Shown here: one piece after another, positions 1 to 11,456 of the stretch
Position numbering within the stretch: the stretch's first letter is position 1
Layout: each line of letters opens with the position of its first letter
The notes under the pieces: model-generated
Database searches by the model: none
Seen by the model: the letters and a program-made list of their open reading frames with translations, nothing else
Told to the model about the DNA's origin: nothing
Position numbers and translations under genes: made by a program
Source of the DNA: Maylandia zebra
Lineage: Eukaryota; Chordata; Actinopteri; Cichliformes; Cichlidae
DNA: 64,000 bases
Assembly: GCF_041146795.1 (NCBI RefSeq)
Contig: NC_135180.1
Coordinates: 35,882,294 to 35,946,293 of the forward strand
Direction: 5' to 3'

Positions 1-7
1 ATATAAT

Positions 8-205
8 TGTCATGGTCCTGAGTCTGTGGACTCAGTGCTGTTGTTTTGATTATTTTCTCATGTTTAGTTTTATTCTGATTTTGTATTCTGTCTGGGAACT
101 TCCTGTTTTACTTTGGAGATCTGTGTGTGACTTAACTGTGTTCAGCTTGTATTTCCCTTTCATATTGTGAATTAGGATCAGCTGTGATTTCCTCCTATGT
201 GACAA
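8..205 (+). mobile_element. LTR fragment, 5' part
   Basis: The segment opens with TGTCATGGTCCTGAGTC followed by a short GAGTC/GACTC palindrome. This is the same kind of start seen in the LTRs at 42484 (TGTCACAGTCCTGGG) and 44955 (TGTCATGGTTCTGGG), and at the minus-strand end of the solo LTR at 36567-37174. It also shares their T-rich body and a TTCCTGTTTTACTTTG stretch found near 42754. The 3' half of an LTR is missing because the text passes into another repeat near 206. Family assignment rests on internal comparison only. Confidence 0.55.
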
Positions 206-289
206 GTGCCTCAGTATTTATGGACCTTACAGTCCTTACAAACTCTGTCTTTATTCTGTTTCCAAACTATTTTTCAAGAAGCTGATATA
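206..289 (+). repeat. Dispersed repeat R1, copy 1 (left half)
   Basis: Contains GCCTCAGTATTTATGGACC and then TCCTTACAAACTCTGTC. The same text recurs at 4230-4281, 34710-34760 and 55675-55725. The copy continues after the SINE at 600 (tgaggatcaa). The second copy, at 4185-6420, reads straight through this SINE site, so the AFC-like SINE inserted into an existing R1 repeat here. Confidence 0.6.
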
Positions 290-599
290 GGGCGATCGTG
301 GCTCAAGAGTTAGGAGTTCGCCTTGTAATCGGAAGGTTGCCGGTTCGAGCCCCGGCTTGGACAGTCTCGGTCGTTGTATCCTTGGGCAAGACACTTCACC
401 CGTTGCCTACTGGTGGTGGTCAGAGGGCCCGGTGGCGCCAGTGTCCGGCAGCCTCGCCTCTGTCAGTGCGCCCCAGGGTGGCTGTGGCTACAATGTAGCT
501 TGCCATCACCAGTGTGTGAATGGGTGGATGACTGGATATGTAAAGTGCTTTGGGGTCCTTAGGGGCTAGTAAAAGCGCTATATAAATACAGGCCATTTA
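290..599 (+). mobile_element. AFC-like tRNA-derived SINE, near full length
   Basis: The 5' head is tRNA-like, with an A-box-like tggctcaagagttagg and a canonical B-box GGTTCGAGCCC at about 342-352. The body has the conserved GTGTGAATGGGTGGATGAC block. The 3' part carries gtaaagtgctttggggtcc and GCGCTATATAAATACAGGCC. I recognise this as the AFC SINE type of African cichlids (from memory). Truncated relatives lie at 11457-11524, 31034-31164 and, in antisense, 63595-63661. The R1 repeat on both sides shows the uninterrupted target. Confidence 0.8.
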
Positions 600-1587
600 G
601 TGAGGATCAAACTGATTTGTAAAATTTTTGTCTCTCTCACTTGACAAAAATACCAACAGGACAAACAAAAAAAATTCTGAAAACACAAAAATATTTTTGT
701 TGGTTTGACTTGATGGAAAATAATCAACTGAGGAAAAAAAACATCCATCTTCTTTCTAATCCATTTGATTTTCAGAGTCACAGTCTGTGACTCTGTGCTG
801 CGAGGGATCGGGATGTCTGACATTAACACATGAACCAAACTGTCCTAGAGTACATTCACTAATCTACCGTCCAGTTTGTGACATGAAAAGAGAAACAGGA
901 CCAGAAACTACTTGGACTGGTTTCATGCGCCTCATCTTTTACCCACAAAGAAAGCATCAGCACACTATTAGTACATCTCAGAGATACTTTCTTTCTCAGG
1001 AAGTCACATGAAGAGTAATAGATTACATCTCTCACTGTATCTGACCAAACAGCTGCTGTGGAAAGTCAGTTATTAGTCTTTTTAGTCTTTTTTTAGACAC
1101 AGAGATTGATGTTTTAAACTTCTTCCAGATAAGCTGATTAAAATTCTCAAACTAATCTTTATACTCTTTTCAAATTCAGAAAAACTCAAGAAACTAACAG
1201 CTATCTTCATAACTAAACTGTATTTCTCTCACTTTTAAGTGCTACGTAAATAATTAGACTGTTAAAAAAATCATTAAAGATGCAGTTGTCACTGCTGAGC
1301 AGCCAGTGTGTTAAAGGTACAGACCCAAATGCGGACACGGGAGAACTGAACTGAAGTTAAACAAAGAGCGAACCTTTTTGGGGGCTGATACACAAGAAAC
1401 CAAAAATCAAGGCGAGATCAAACTTGGGCCTAAACTAAAACCTAAACTGGGAGAACTAAATAATTTGACAAACCGTGACCACAATGAGGAACGATGAAAC
1501 AACTATGACAAGAGGTACAAGAACGTGATTTTGAGCAGCAGCATGAGAAACAAAAACATAAACTAGAGATTAAGGAGCTTGTAAAGA
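600..1587. other. Intergenic, repeat debris, no gene seen
   Basis: AT-rich DNA with no supported gene. About 980-1075 is the reverse complement of a segment repeated at 17040-17120 and 35630-35720. About 1310-1575 (starting ACCCAAATGCGGACACGG) resembles the antisense 3' end of the LTR family seen at 52605 and 36567. Short open frames here have no recognisable content. Confidence 0.4.
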
Positions 1588-2152
1588 AAGTCGTCTGGAC
1601 TTCTTTAGGTTGCTTGAAGACGTTTCACCTCTCATCCGAGAAGCTTCCGAGAAGCTTCTTCAGTTCTAGGGTCACATGGTGGATAAGACAGGTCCATGTC
1701 ACTATAGATGCCCTCCAGAGCAAGATTAGACAAACCCTTCTACCCTCTCCTATCCTAGAAGAGGTTTATAAGTTTGTGGACAAGGCTCAGCGGGCCAACA
1801 CTTTAAAGGAAAAGAAAGACAATGCAGGAAAATCCACAGCTTGCTTTCAAAAACACTCACTCCTCAGTCTGAATCTACACAACTCAGAGAAGAACACACA
1901 CCTGAGGACAGTCAGGAAAAATGGGTGAAGAACCTTTCTGACCGGAATCTCACTGAACCTGAAAAGAAAGTGTTGGCCAAAGGACTCATTTTTGCCATTT
2001 CTCCTCAACATTTGCCCATAGTGGCCCTCATCACAGCCACAGAAACTGCCATATGGATTAATGAATTATCACAAACAGAAGCAGAGCAAATCAGGATGAA
2101 AGTCTCAGCCACCCTCTCCAGTGCCAAAGTCCTAACCTCACAATACAACTAA
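1588..2152 (+). mobile_element. Penelope-like element, 5' fragment
   Basis: The terminal sequence gtctggacttctttaggttgc... with cgtttcacctctcatccgag is the same as the arms of the element at 58986-60845. It is followed by two overlapping frames, at 1614-1928 and 1841-2152. They encode the region upstream of the reverse transcriptase in Penelope/Neptune elements, with LSDRNLTEPEKKVLAKGL and TEAEQIRMKVSATLSSAK as the telling stretches. The frame shift between them and the abrupt end at 2152 show a dead, 3'-truncated copy. An 11-bp tandem duplication (cgagaagcttc) is visible near 1639-1660. The family call is from remembered motifs. Confidence 0.75.
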
Positions 2153-2460
2153 CTACTTTTAACTTTTAGTAACTGGATTACTTTTTTGGAGAAGTGTTGA
2201 GCAGTGCATCATCAACAGCGATCAACTCGAAACTGACGACGGAGGCATGCTTGGAAGTTCTTTGGGAAATTTATTACATACTGACACACATTACATCCTC
2301 TCTTCAAGGCTTTGTTGTGTTGCCACAGTATTTAACTGTCTTCTCACATACATTGCACACAGCATAATTTCTATGCTGAGCACCTCCAGTTTCTCATTGG
2401 CTCTTGCGGAGCCTTAGCACGCACATGAATGAGAGGTGGAAGGTGATTGTGGTTTTTATT
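2153..2460. other. Unassigned spacer before Ig copy A
   Basis: No gene and no repeat I can name. The spacer replaces what should be the leader and first Ig domain of copy A. Homology to copy D begins abruptly at about 2461 (acagcaacagtgga), which marks the truncation breakpoint. Confidence 0.3.
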
Positions 2461-3375
2461 AACAGCAACAGTGGAGGTACGATGTGAGGGAGCAAATAAG
2501 AATCTGCTGGTCCAGTGGATCAAATACGAGGGGGATACACGGCAAAGAAATTCTTTTACAACGACAACAATTGTGAAGGTGAAAAGTTTAAAAGAAAGTT
2601 TCTTGGAGGTGAAAAAAACACCACTTCTGCATGTATTCAACACATCACAAACATCTTACATCTGTCTGGAGATGAACCAACAGCAGTGTGTGACCACTCA
2701 CTTTATAGATGTGACCAAAGCAATAATGTTCATCTATCACACAGTGGGAGAGACAGCTGTGCTGCAGTGTCCCTTCAGTCATGGCCAACCACCGGTTTGG
2801 GAGAAGGTGGACCTTTACTTTGGATCAAAGAAAGCCGGGCAAAACTACTCGCATGTGTTTCCATCACGATGTTAAATTATTCAGGTTGGTACATCTGTGG
2901 AGGTCAAACCATCAAACAATTGTGCCGGCTTGTAGTGTGCCACAGATTTGGTCCACCTGCAGTGGACGTCTTCTCAGAGGGAGATGAAGTCACTGTGAGA
3001 TGTTCACAAAAAAGTGAATGGCTCACAAGGTGGTTCATGAAGTCAATCCAGGCACAAGGAAAAATCACTGAGTTTACTGAGATTATTGAAAATCAAAGCA
3101 GAATCCTTCTTTCTGATGACAAACTGATAATCTCTAATATCTCACAGAAAGATGCAGGAGAGTACTGGTGTGCAGGTTTAGACTTTTTTGAAGAGTGCAA
3201 GTTCACAGAAAAAACAGTTCTGATCCACAGAGAGGCCTTTGGGGTTTACTCGACCTTCTACAGAGTCAGGTGGATACTGCTCAGCGGTCTGCAGGTGATG
3301 CTTTGTGTTGTTGTGGTCTGTGTGATACAGAAAACCAGGAGAGGAGAGCAGCTTTCAGCTCAGACACACACTTAA
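2461..3375 (+). pseudogene. Ig-superfamily receptor copy A, 5'-truncated and frameshifted
   Basis: This is a member of the single-exon Ig receptor family typified by copy C (40922-42265). It begins inside Ig domain 2 ([20 protein letters not shown]) and runs through domain 3 (ETAVLQCPF). After a single frameshift at about 2865-2875 it continues through domain 4, with the canonical DAGEYWCAG motif, into the membrane segment ([18 protein letters not shown]) and the short tail ending SAQTHT. The leader and domain 1 are absent. In copy C the equivalent protein would be a cell-surface receptor. This copy cannot make one. The sequence resembles copy D (shared WIKYE, VRCEGA) more than B or C. No tyrosine signalling motif is present in the tail. 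The role (immune recognition) is inferred from architecture only. Confidence 0.8.
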
Positions 3376-4130
3376 TATGCTCATCAGCATTTATAATGAT
3401 AATAATAATGATGATAATAATAATGATAATAATAACAAACAAAAATATTATTGTAGATATGAATCTGTGCTCTGAGCTGACTGGATGGCTCACTCTCTTA
3501 TATAAGTTATAAATTATTATTATTATTATATTTTGCCTTTTTTTTTAAATTCTTTGATGTACATCTTGATGATCTCTTTTCATATATTCTCATTTAATGT
3601 CAGCTAAAGTGATTATGTGCTTTTTTCTTTTATGTAATTTGATGTTTATCCACATCTCATTCATGTATCTCTCAGAGTATCATTTTGAATATTCTTCTGT
3701 TTCTATCAGTGATCAGTTCGATCTATAAGAAATGTTAGAAACCAGTTGTAAATGTATTCGTTCTTCACTCTGATGTGAATCATTATCATCTCTCTTGGAA
3801 AATGTATTTTGTTATTGTGTTTAAGAGCAGATTCATTACAGCACCATGTTTATCTGCACTATATTGTTTTCATTGTTGTGAATCATTTATATTTGCATTT
3901 CAATTGTTGTGATGCAGCAGACTGGAAACATGATTGTCTGATACAGCAAACACTTCATAATATGGACTTTACTGCTTTGATTGTGTTTTTATATTCTCCA
4001 TTTTTGTTAGGAATCATTTCTGAAATAAAAATATCTAAATATAATTTAACAGGCTGAATGTTGATGTTCTTCTGTCAATGACTCCATGATGATTTTTAAT
4101 TTTAATAAACACACAATCCTCATATTTCTA
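3376..4130 (+). other. 3' UTR of Ig copy A
   Basis: This stretch matches the 3' flanks of copies B (20280-21000) and C (40220-40800) in inverted orientation. It contains an AT-rich (ATA/ATG)n stretch at 3395-3435 and two polyadenylation signals, CTGAAATAAAAATATC near 4020 and TTTTAATAAACACAC near 4100. Copy A therefore kept its transcript end although the coding part is broken. Confidence 0.65.
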
Positions 4131-4184
4131 TGCAGGATTTAATTAACCGGATCAGAGCTCCCAAACTTTGATGTAAAATGAGTA

Positions 4185-4281
4185 ATCAGTGTGTGTGCGT
4201 GTGTGTTCTGAGGCAAGATTAGAAAATTGCATAACTGCCTCAGTGCTTGTGGACCTTATAGTCCTTACAAACTCTGTCTTT
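4185..4281 (+). repeat. Dispersed repeat R1, copy 2 (left half)
   Basis: (GT)-rich start, then gaggcaagattagaaaattgc and TGGACCTTATAGTCCTTAC, matching 206-262, 34684-34760 and 55650-55725. It resumes at 6338 (aactctgtctttattctg...) through about 6400, so the element at 4282-6337 is an insertion into it. Confidence 0.65.
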
Positions 4282-6337
4282 TGCTACTGTAGGCCCCGGT
4301 CTGGATGGACCTGGGCTCCCTTGCCTTGGTGGGTACCAGAGGACGGGGGTGCCTACTGGGGTCAGCGGGGGAGCTGGCCCTAGGGAGGGGCATCCTCCAC
4401 TCCCTCCTTTTCCTCCCCATCCCCAGCTACCTCCCTCTTCCCGCTCCACCACACTCACCCACACAGGTAGGGCCTTGGGGTGCGGGTGTGTCACAAGGGT
4501 GCATGGGAGACATCCCCCCCCCCCCCCACCCCACCCCCCGTCCACCCCCCGTCCCCTTCTGGCCACCTGTGCCTCAATTTTATCTCACAACTTAGACATC
4601 CACATTACTTACACTCTCATAACACACACATATATATAGGGCCTTGAGGGTGGGCACGTTAACGGCGTCCAGTGGACGGTCTGTGTACTCAAACCTACCT
4701 CTGGCGCTGGTGCCCACCTCCCAATTTTAAATCCATGTAGACACTGAGGGTTCTCGGGAGGGGCCGTGCTAACACCTGCTGCTCTCTGGCAGCAGCACCA
4801 TGCTCTCCCTTGTTTTAAATGCACTTTAGACTTTAGAACAACACGCAGCAACACTACACATGAGCGGGAGGAGGGAGGTATGGGGTCTTCACACACCCCC
4901 GTTCTCTGCTAGCCATTGGGGCGGGGGGGCTGGGAGGAGATGTTAGCTGTCCGATTGGCCTCCCTGCTGCTGCGGAGCCTGGGACGGTCTGCTTGCCTCC
5001 ACCCCGGGGGGAAGGGTAACATCTATTGGGTCTGGGTTCTGTTTCCCCCTCTGGGGGCGAGGGTACCTGGACCCGGGGTATAGAATATGTTTGGGGAGTG
5101 TGATTGTGTGTACATGTCCATTTATGTCAATCCTTACGTTGGGTGAGTGCTGAGTGTTTGTATATGTGTGCATGAGGGTGGGAATGCATGTTTGTGTCTG
5201 TGTGTGCCTGTTTTTCTGTGTCTATGTCAGGTCGGGTCTTACACTCCACCTCTCTGGGAACTCCCAGGCCCTCCAAGGCCTATCTCCCCTCACCACACTC
5301 CCTGCCGGTGACTGATGCCTTTAGGGGTCGGTGCATTGGTGGTTCTTGGTGTCCGGGGCTGGGCACTCAGGTATGTACCGGCTCACTCCCGGTGGCTACC
5401 TGGCAGGGCCTGGCGCCTGTTGCTCGGTCGGGCCTCCTCCGGGGTGCGGGGGGCCCTCGGGCCTCTGGGCCTGCCGCTCGGTTCACTCTGGCACAGGTGG
5501 CTGCCGGCAGAGCCGGCGGGCACGCCGGTGCAGCCCCCTCTAGCTTCTGCTCGGTGGCTACTGGGTGACGCCTCGTCTGGGGATCCTCAGCCCTTCCCAT
5601 GAGGGTGGCACGGATGCCCCTCCGGTGGTCCTCTTTGGGCTCTCGTGCTTTGGGAGCCTCTGGATGTCTGGGGCCTGGATCTCCTCCATGCCTGCTTCAT
5701 GCCCTGGGGGACGGGGCTATGGCTTGCTACATCCTCTTGCAGACCATTACATGTGGAAACCATTTGAATACAAGCGCGCTGATCCACACAGGTATGCACA
5801 CGGGTGTTCACTGCTCGTAGACTTAAATTACACCTTTCTTGGCTGCTACTTCAAAGCACATTGTGCGCTGTCTGTCCTGCGTGCTGCACAACAACATTGA
5901 ATATTCAGTATTTACTGCTGTTTACACTTAGCTAGATTAATGCGATGGTGTTGTGTTTAGTATGTTGCTTTGGTTTTTTTTTTTTTTTTTGCTTGTTTTC
6001 TATTCTTCTTCTCTCAACAGGTGACCCAGGAGATTTTTTTCTCCCCCCCTTTCTCACTGTCCCTCTCCCCTTCTGTTTTTCTTTTCCTTCCTCTTTCTTT
6101 CTCCCTTTCCTATCCCTCACTCATGTCTGTCCCGTCTGTAACATCTGAAAATAAAATATAATAAACAATAAAAACAAAGGTCGATCAAATGGACCAATAC
6201 GGCAATGCCACGATGATCCATTTGGCAAAGTAAATCCATTGGGTATCCTTGTTGGTCTTCAGACAACAATTCTGACGGCTAAAGAACCAAATGGGACTGG
6301 CAAAAAAACAAACAAACAAAAAAAACAACAAAAACAA
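4282..6337 (+). mobile_element. GC/pyrimidine-rich non-coding retroposon with A-rich tail
   Basis: A 2.06-kb insertion flanked by a 15-bp direct repeat (acaaactctgtcttt at 4267-4281 and 6338-6352). It ends in an A-rich (CAAA)n tail at 6300-6337. These are the marks of target-primed reverse transcription. The interior is GC-rich and low in coding signal: a C-run at 4516-4535, a T-run at 5975-5990, and a long pyrimidine tract after ACAGGTGACCCAGGAG at 6019-6110. The 3' portion (ctgacggctaaagaaccaaatggg) recurs at 40005-40035 in a second copy. GC-rich frames such as 4240-4566 or 5188-5568 have no domain and overlap on both strands. I cannot name the family. Confidence 0.7.
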
Positions 6338-6399
6338 ACAAACTCTGTCTTTATTCTGTTTCCAAACTATTTTTCAAGAAACTGATATAACGAGGATCA

Positions 6400-7099
6400 A
6401 TTATCCAAACGTAATGAGTTACTATTTTGAATATTAATGATTCTTTTTTATTAAGTCAGTGTTTAAATCAGTTTATAAAGCCCTTAAGTTAATGTCTTTA
6501 CCAACAAGTGAAAAAAAGAAAGAAAAAAAATCTTATAAAATCAGTGGTGTTTACTCAGTGTGTCCTTTCCCTTTTTTACCTTGTTGATTTGTGCTTGTTT
6601 ATTTAAAAAATCGTGTTTGTTTTGTCTATATGCTCAGTCTTTGTTAGAATGTTATTTTTTTTTACTTTTTGGGGGGGGGGGGGTAAATAATGTAAGAATT
6701 TATGTTTCTACATCTTTAGGAATAAAAGATTACGAAACAGCTCCATCTCGCGACAGCTTTTTAAACTGCCAATCTGGAGTATGTGAATTCTCGTTGGGAG
6801 TTCTGTGTTGTCGCGATACTTTAGCGTGACGTCACCCTGAACAAGCACTTTGTAACCTGTTTTCAGTTTTTGTCACGCCTGTTCTCGCACTCAAAGCTTT
6901 CTGTCCCGGATCTGCTAATCCAAGGGAAGAGGCGTTATAGCACGGCTGACGTTTACTCGCCTCCAGCTGTCGGACTTTGATTTAGCACTGAGAAGTTACC
7001 CCGGGTAAAATTAGCCAGCTTTAGCCAGCACAAAATTTGTCACGCAGCTGCGCGTTTTCACCGGTTTCTGTTCTTTTCCGTCCGAGCGGACCGAGGACT
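6400..7099 (+). promoter_or_regulatory. clns1a upstream region and probable 5' UTR
   Basis: AT-rich DNA with a G-run at 6668-6683 changes into a CpG-richer stretch from about 6740 to 7250 that includes the first exon. No TATA box is obvious, as expected for a broadly expressed gene. The immediate leader before the ATG is GAGCGGACCGAGGACT. The transcription start is not determined from sequence. Confidence 0.45.
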
Positions 7100-7827
7100 A
7101 TGGTATTACTGAAAAACCTCCACCCTCCCACCGAGGGAGTGAGACACGAACAAGCCGAGACCACGGCGGTTCTGGACGGCCAGCGGCTCGGCTGCGGCAC
7201 CCTCTACGTCGCAGAAACGTAAGTGGTGCACGTGGCGCGTGTTTTGCTCTTTGGCTCGTGGGTCTGGGGTTCAGGCTCGTGTTTATTGAGGTTCTTATCG
7301 GGATTTCACGCGCACTTCATTGGAAATCACACCAGTTTACATTATAGACATAAAATAAAGGTCTGCTCCGCGCGCTGAAATCACTTCCGGAGCGCACTCT
7401 TTCAAAATAATACATTGCAGAACAAAATGTGGATGTCTTCTTTTAAATCCAGTATTAGAAATATGTCTACTTATTATTTATATTACATTTTTTTTCTGGT
7501 ACCTCTCCGTAAACATGATATATTTTGTGTGTGTTTTGGTATTACTTGGACTCTCGGTAATGTTAAAAGGCGGGTTTCTTTTTCCTTTTTTTCATGTTTT
7601 TTTTTTTTAATGTATTTTTTATTTTAATTTTTTTGGAATTTGTTTCTGTGCTATCATTTTATTTCTTTCCTTTTTTACATTGTCTTTGCGTTCTTTTTCT
7701 TCTTGTTGTCTTCGTGTTGTTATATTATTTCAGTTATTCAATTCTTAATTTAATTTCATATTTATTTTTCTTAAGCTAGTAAAAAAATTTGGAAAAGCAC
7801 AAAACAGCAATAAACTGGGAAGGAAAC

Positions 7828-7863
<36 letters not shown>

Positions 7864-10800
7864 CAGATTTTACAGCTGTGTTATGTTTCTCACAGACCCT
7901 CGCTGTTGCATTACAATTACATATTTTCTTATTACATATTTTTTTACAAAGCACTTTTTTACTTTTAGGAAGTAGAAGCAAACAATGTTAAAGTAATTTA
8001 GTTGGCATTTTGTAACATTTTTTTAAAATATCATATGATAAATTAATAGTCAGTTGAGACCGTAATTAGTCGTTGCCAGAAAAGTCAGATAATAAGCTTG
8101 GCAGACATTTAAAAGCATCTAAAAGTTGTTTAGTGCGGTTGTTTAAAGCAGTTTGTTTTCTTTTTATCAGGCGCCTGTCGTGGTTTGACAGCTCAGGCCT
8201 GGGTTTCTCTCTGGAGTATCCCTCCATCGGTCTGCACGCCATCTCCAGAGACGTCAGCGCTTACCCACAGGAACACCTCTACGTCATGGTCAACGGCAAA
8301 CTCAACAGTGAGGCGAAGTTTACATCTGAACTTTATATCTCTTTTTACTTGTTTAGGCCCCCAAAAATATGTAGTTTTGGGGGATGAGGGGAGTCCAGTC
8401 TTCAGGGTTGTTAAAGCGTGTTTGACCTGTTGTGTACAAATAGTTTCTTTACAGTTTCTGAAGGAGTTTTTGGGTCACTGCTGACTTCTCCTGTTTCCTT
8501 ACAGAAGAGAACGAGGCAGAAATGGCAGAGAAAGCAGCTGATGATGATGATGACGGCAGCAGTGATGGTGGTGACGATGATGAAGACGAAGGGGCGATCA
8601 CAGAGATTCGATTTGTTCCCAGCGACAAAGCGGCATGTGAGTGACCTCGCTGAGGATGAGCAGCAGGCTGCACATCCTGTATAAACGACAGTTGGAGATG
8701 GCGCAGCATCACACTTATACCTTTGTGTGCCTTACTTGCAGTGGAGTCCATGTTCTCAGCCATGTGCGAGTGCCAGGCGCTCCACCCCGATCCCGAGGAT
8801 GACGACTCGGACAACGACTTTGAAGGAGAGGAGTACGACGTGGAGGAAGCCGGTGAGGCAAAACTCAAACGCATAGATGCAGAATGCACCTGGCTCAACG
8901 TTACAATGGAGTGGCCTGTAAAAATGGGTCTGATTTCAGTCTGGATGATTTAGGATCCTCTTTTCATGCACTTCTTTGTCTCTTTAGCAGACACAAAGAA
9001 GACAACAGCTCCTCGCATTCCAACAAACAGTGATATAAATCCTCAAATTAATTCAGAAACACAAAACAAGCAGAAAATCTTTCCAGAAAAAAAAGTTTTC
9101 TTTTTAAGCATTTTATTGTATTTGAGAATACAGAGTAGAAATGGCTTTGTGCCTAATTGTATTTCTATTGAAGTGAATTTCTTACATCACCAATGGCTGT
9201 TCTTGTAAAGTTGATCTGTTCTGCTCATTTCCAACCTAAAGTTTTATTCTTGGACACTAAATTATCTTTAAACACATTTCATATTTACTTTATTCCTCCT
9301 TCCGACAGCACCACAGTTCATCCTCGATCCTCCTTTGTCTGACACAAACCCCTCCCATTTATCTCCTTTAGCTCCTCCCATTTAAGTAAGCTTCCTTCTG
9401 ATGGATGGATGGATGGATGGATACTTTATTAATCCCACAAGGGAAATTGTTGCTGATTAGCTTTGTCTAGCAAAGAGAAGGTCTGATTAGCCACATTATG
9501 GATGTCCCCGTGTTTGAGATTAGACAGATCCAGGTTATAAACTAATCCTCATTAATAAGCGCTTAAAAGCTCATAATGATTACTTGTTAGTATGGTGATC
9601 TCATGATTTGTTATGGTGGCTGTTTTACTCTGAGCACGCACCATTGTAGCTGCATATATGACAGAAAATAAGGATTACCAAATAGTTCCAGTTTAAATAG
9701 TTTACTGTAAAGAACATTTGATAAAATAGTTCTTTTGTCTGAATGTAAAAGTCTTTTCATTTTTCTCCTTCTGTCTTTTCTCTTTCCACTTCACGGACTG
9801 GTGACTCGGACTGCTTGCTTGCAGAGGCTGGTAAGTTTAAATGAGATGAGCACAGAGTAACTGATGTTTATGGCAGTGCAGTGTGGACAGGTGGATTAAA
9901 CAGTACTCTTTGTAAATCTGTCTTTAAATCATTGAAGAAGCAGCAGGACTGAGAATAGATGGTTATCAGCAGCTGAACTTTCAAAATAAGAGTGAGGGGA
10001 TTGTGCTATCCTGTTGTTAAGTGATGATGTGTGAACCCTGCATCCAGGTCCAATTTGTCTTTAAATTGTTGCTGCTGAATCACCATCTCTCTCCTCCACC
10101 TGCTTAGAGCACGGTCACGCTGACATCCCAACCTTCTACACCTGCGATGAGGGCCTGTCGGCGCTAACGCAGGAGGGTCAGGCCACGCTGGAGAGGCTAG
10201 AGGGGATGCTGGCTGAGTCAGTCGCTCAGCAGTACCACATGGCTGGAGTCCGGACGGAAGAAACAAAAGCCGAGTTTGAAGGTCAGAGTCGCACAAACCT
10301 CGACCTGTCGCTCTTTGTGTTTTAGTCTTAATAAGTAATGGCATGACACACGGAGCACGATGAGACCGATGTGAGGGACACAATAACACAAAGTTAGACT
10401 AAAACTAAACAAAATGGCACCGTAGATACAAAAAAGGTCAACTCATGTTCGACGTTGCTCTGATGCGTATCGGGAAGGCGGATGGTTGATCAGCATGCAG
10501 CCTGGCTGTCATCCATTGCTATCTGAACTTTGCAGCATTAGTGTTTTGGTTGCCACCATGTTGGTTTATTCAACGAACTGTATTTGTCAGATAAGTTCAT
10601 TAAAATGCTTCAGGAGGCACCAGCAGCATAGACAGAGTGGAGGTGAAGCTTAGCAGGCAGCTAGCAGCTACACCTGTGGTGACACACCTGTGAATCAAAG
10701 CAGCCAGTCCCTAACTTTAAGCTCTGGTATGAGTTATCATCACCTGTACAGTTGTTACTAAAAATGAAACTATCCTATGTTTTTCTTGCTTTAACCAGTC

Positions 10801-11046
10801 AATGAGAGACTAATAAATATACTGTTCAGTTTATAATGTAGAGCAAATATAAATTACTTGCATTTCCTCAAAAATCTTTTCTGTGCAGTGAAAATTAAAG
10901 TATTTCTGGATGATTTGCAAGATGAGGATCAATTATTTTAAGATTTATTTCTGGTGTGTACATTTATGTTGACAGATGGGATGGAGGTGGACACAGCAGC
11001 GATGGAGGCGGGTCAGTTCGAGGATGCTGACGTAGAGCACTGGTAG
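7100..11046 (+). CDS. clns1a: pICln, methylosome subunit / nucleotide-sensitive chloride conductance protein
   Basis: Six coding exons join in phase: 7100-7218, 8171-8307, 8505-8636, 8742-8852, 10108-10281 and 10976-11046, giving 247 aa. An optional 6-nt microexon at 9825-9830 makes 249. All junctions are GT-AG. The protein starts MVLLKNLHPPTEG. It has the PH-like fold region (SSGLGFSLEYPSIGLHAISR, EHLYVMVN), two acidic stretches (ADDDDD; DDDSDNDFEGEEYDVEE), the conserved CECQALHPDPED, GQATLERLEGML and MAGVRTEE blocks, and ends GQFEDADVEHW. Length and motif order match human CLNS1A (about 237 aa). Known role: a cytosolic chaperone in the PRMT5 complex that presents Sm proteins for snRNP assembly. 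The older chloride-channel role is disputed. Convergent with aqp11. Confidence 0.95.
7831..7858. repeat. (GT)14 microsatellite in clns1a intron 1
   Basis: Uninterrupted GT dinucleotides, 28 bp, between the first and second coding exons. Confidence 0.95.
9400..9450 (-). mobile_element. LINE 3'-tail fragment, antisense, in clns1a intron
   Basis: (GATG)n followed by atactttattaatcccaca is the reverse complement of the common teleost CR1/Rex1-type 3' end (GGGATTAATAAAGTAT plus a simple-repeat tail). It sits in the long intron between coding exons 4 and 5. Confidence 0.6.
9825..9830 (+). other. Candidate 6-nt microexon of clns1a
   Basis: AGGCTG lies between a pyrimidine-rich acceptor (ttgcttgcag) and a perfect donor (gtaagt). 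Both neighbouring exons end and start in phase 1, so inclusion adds exactly two residues (Glu-Ala) between VEEA and EHGHADIP without changing frame. Skipping also keeps frame and resembles the human junction more closely. Only transcripts can decide. Confidence 0.45.
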
Positions 11047-11456
11047 GTCTCAGTGTGTCGGTCAGCATTTGCAGGAATTGGCCTTTAGAAGCAGGAACAG
11101 GCAGTCTGGCCAAAGAGCAGACGTTATGAAGAGAAAGAGAAAGCTCTGTGAAAAATGTGGTGGTAAAACAGTAGCTTGAGGGTGGAAATCTTTTTAAAAC
11201 TTCATTTTGGGGCAAAGGTGGCACACTTTTAAGCATTTTAATCTGATTTAACAGGTGATGCTATAAGTGCTGATTTTAATTAGCACTGAAATAAGAATTC
11301 ATTTACGTCATGCTTCAAAAATAAGTACAATTACATTTATAATGGCTGCAAAAGATCATGTGATGATCTTTTGGGTCCAGATCCACCGTCTGAATCTCAC
11401 CATGCCGGTGAAATGTAACTGCACTCACACTACACTACCACTTGTTTAACTAAAAA

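Noticed and set aside
300..360. Possible tRNA gene (B-box GGTTCGAGCCC)
   Set aside because: The tRNA-like part is followed by the AFC-type SINE body and tail, and the same head recurs in antisense at 63595. It is a SINE head, not a tRNA gene.
4240..5602. Several GC-rich frames of 70-126 codons on both strands
   Set aside because: They overlap in many frames inside a retroposon, are rich in Pro/Gly/Arg and have no domain. Open because of composition.
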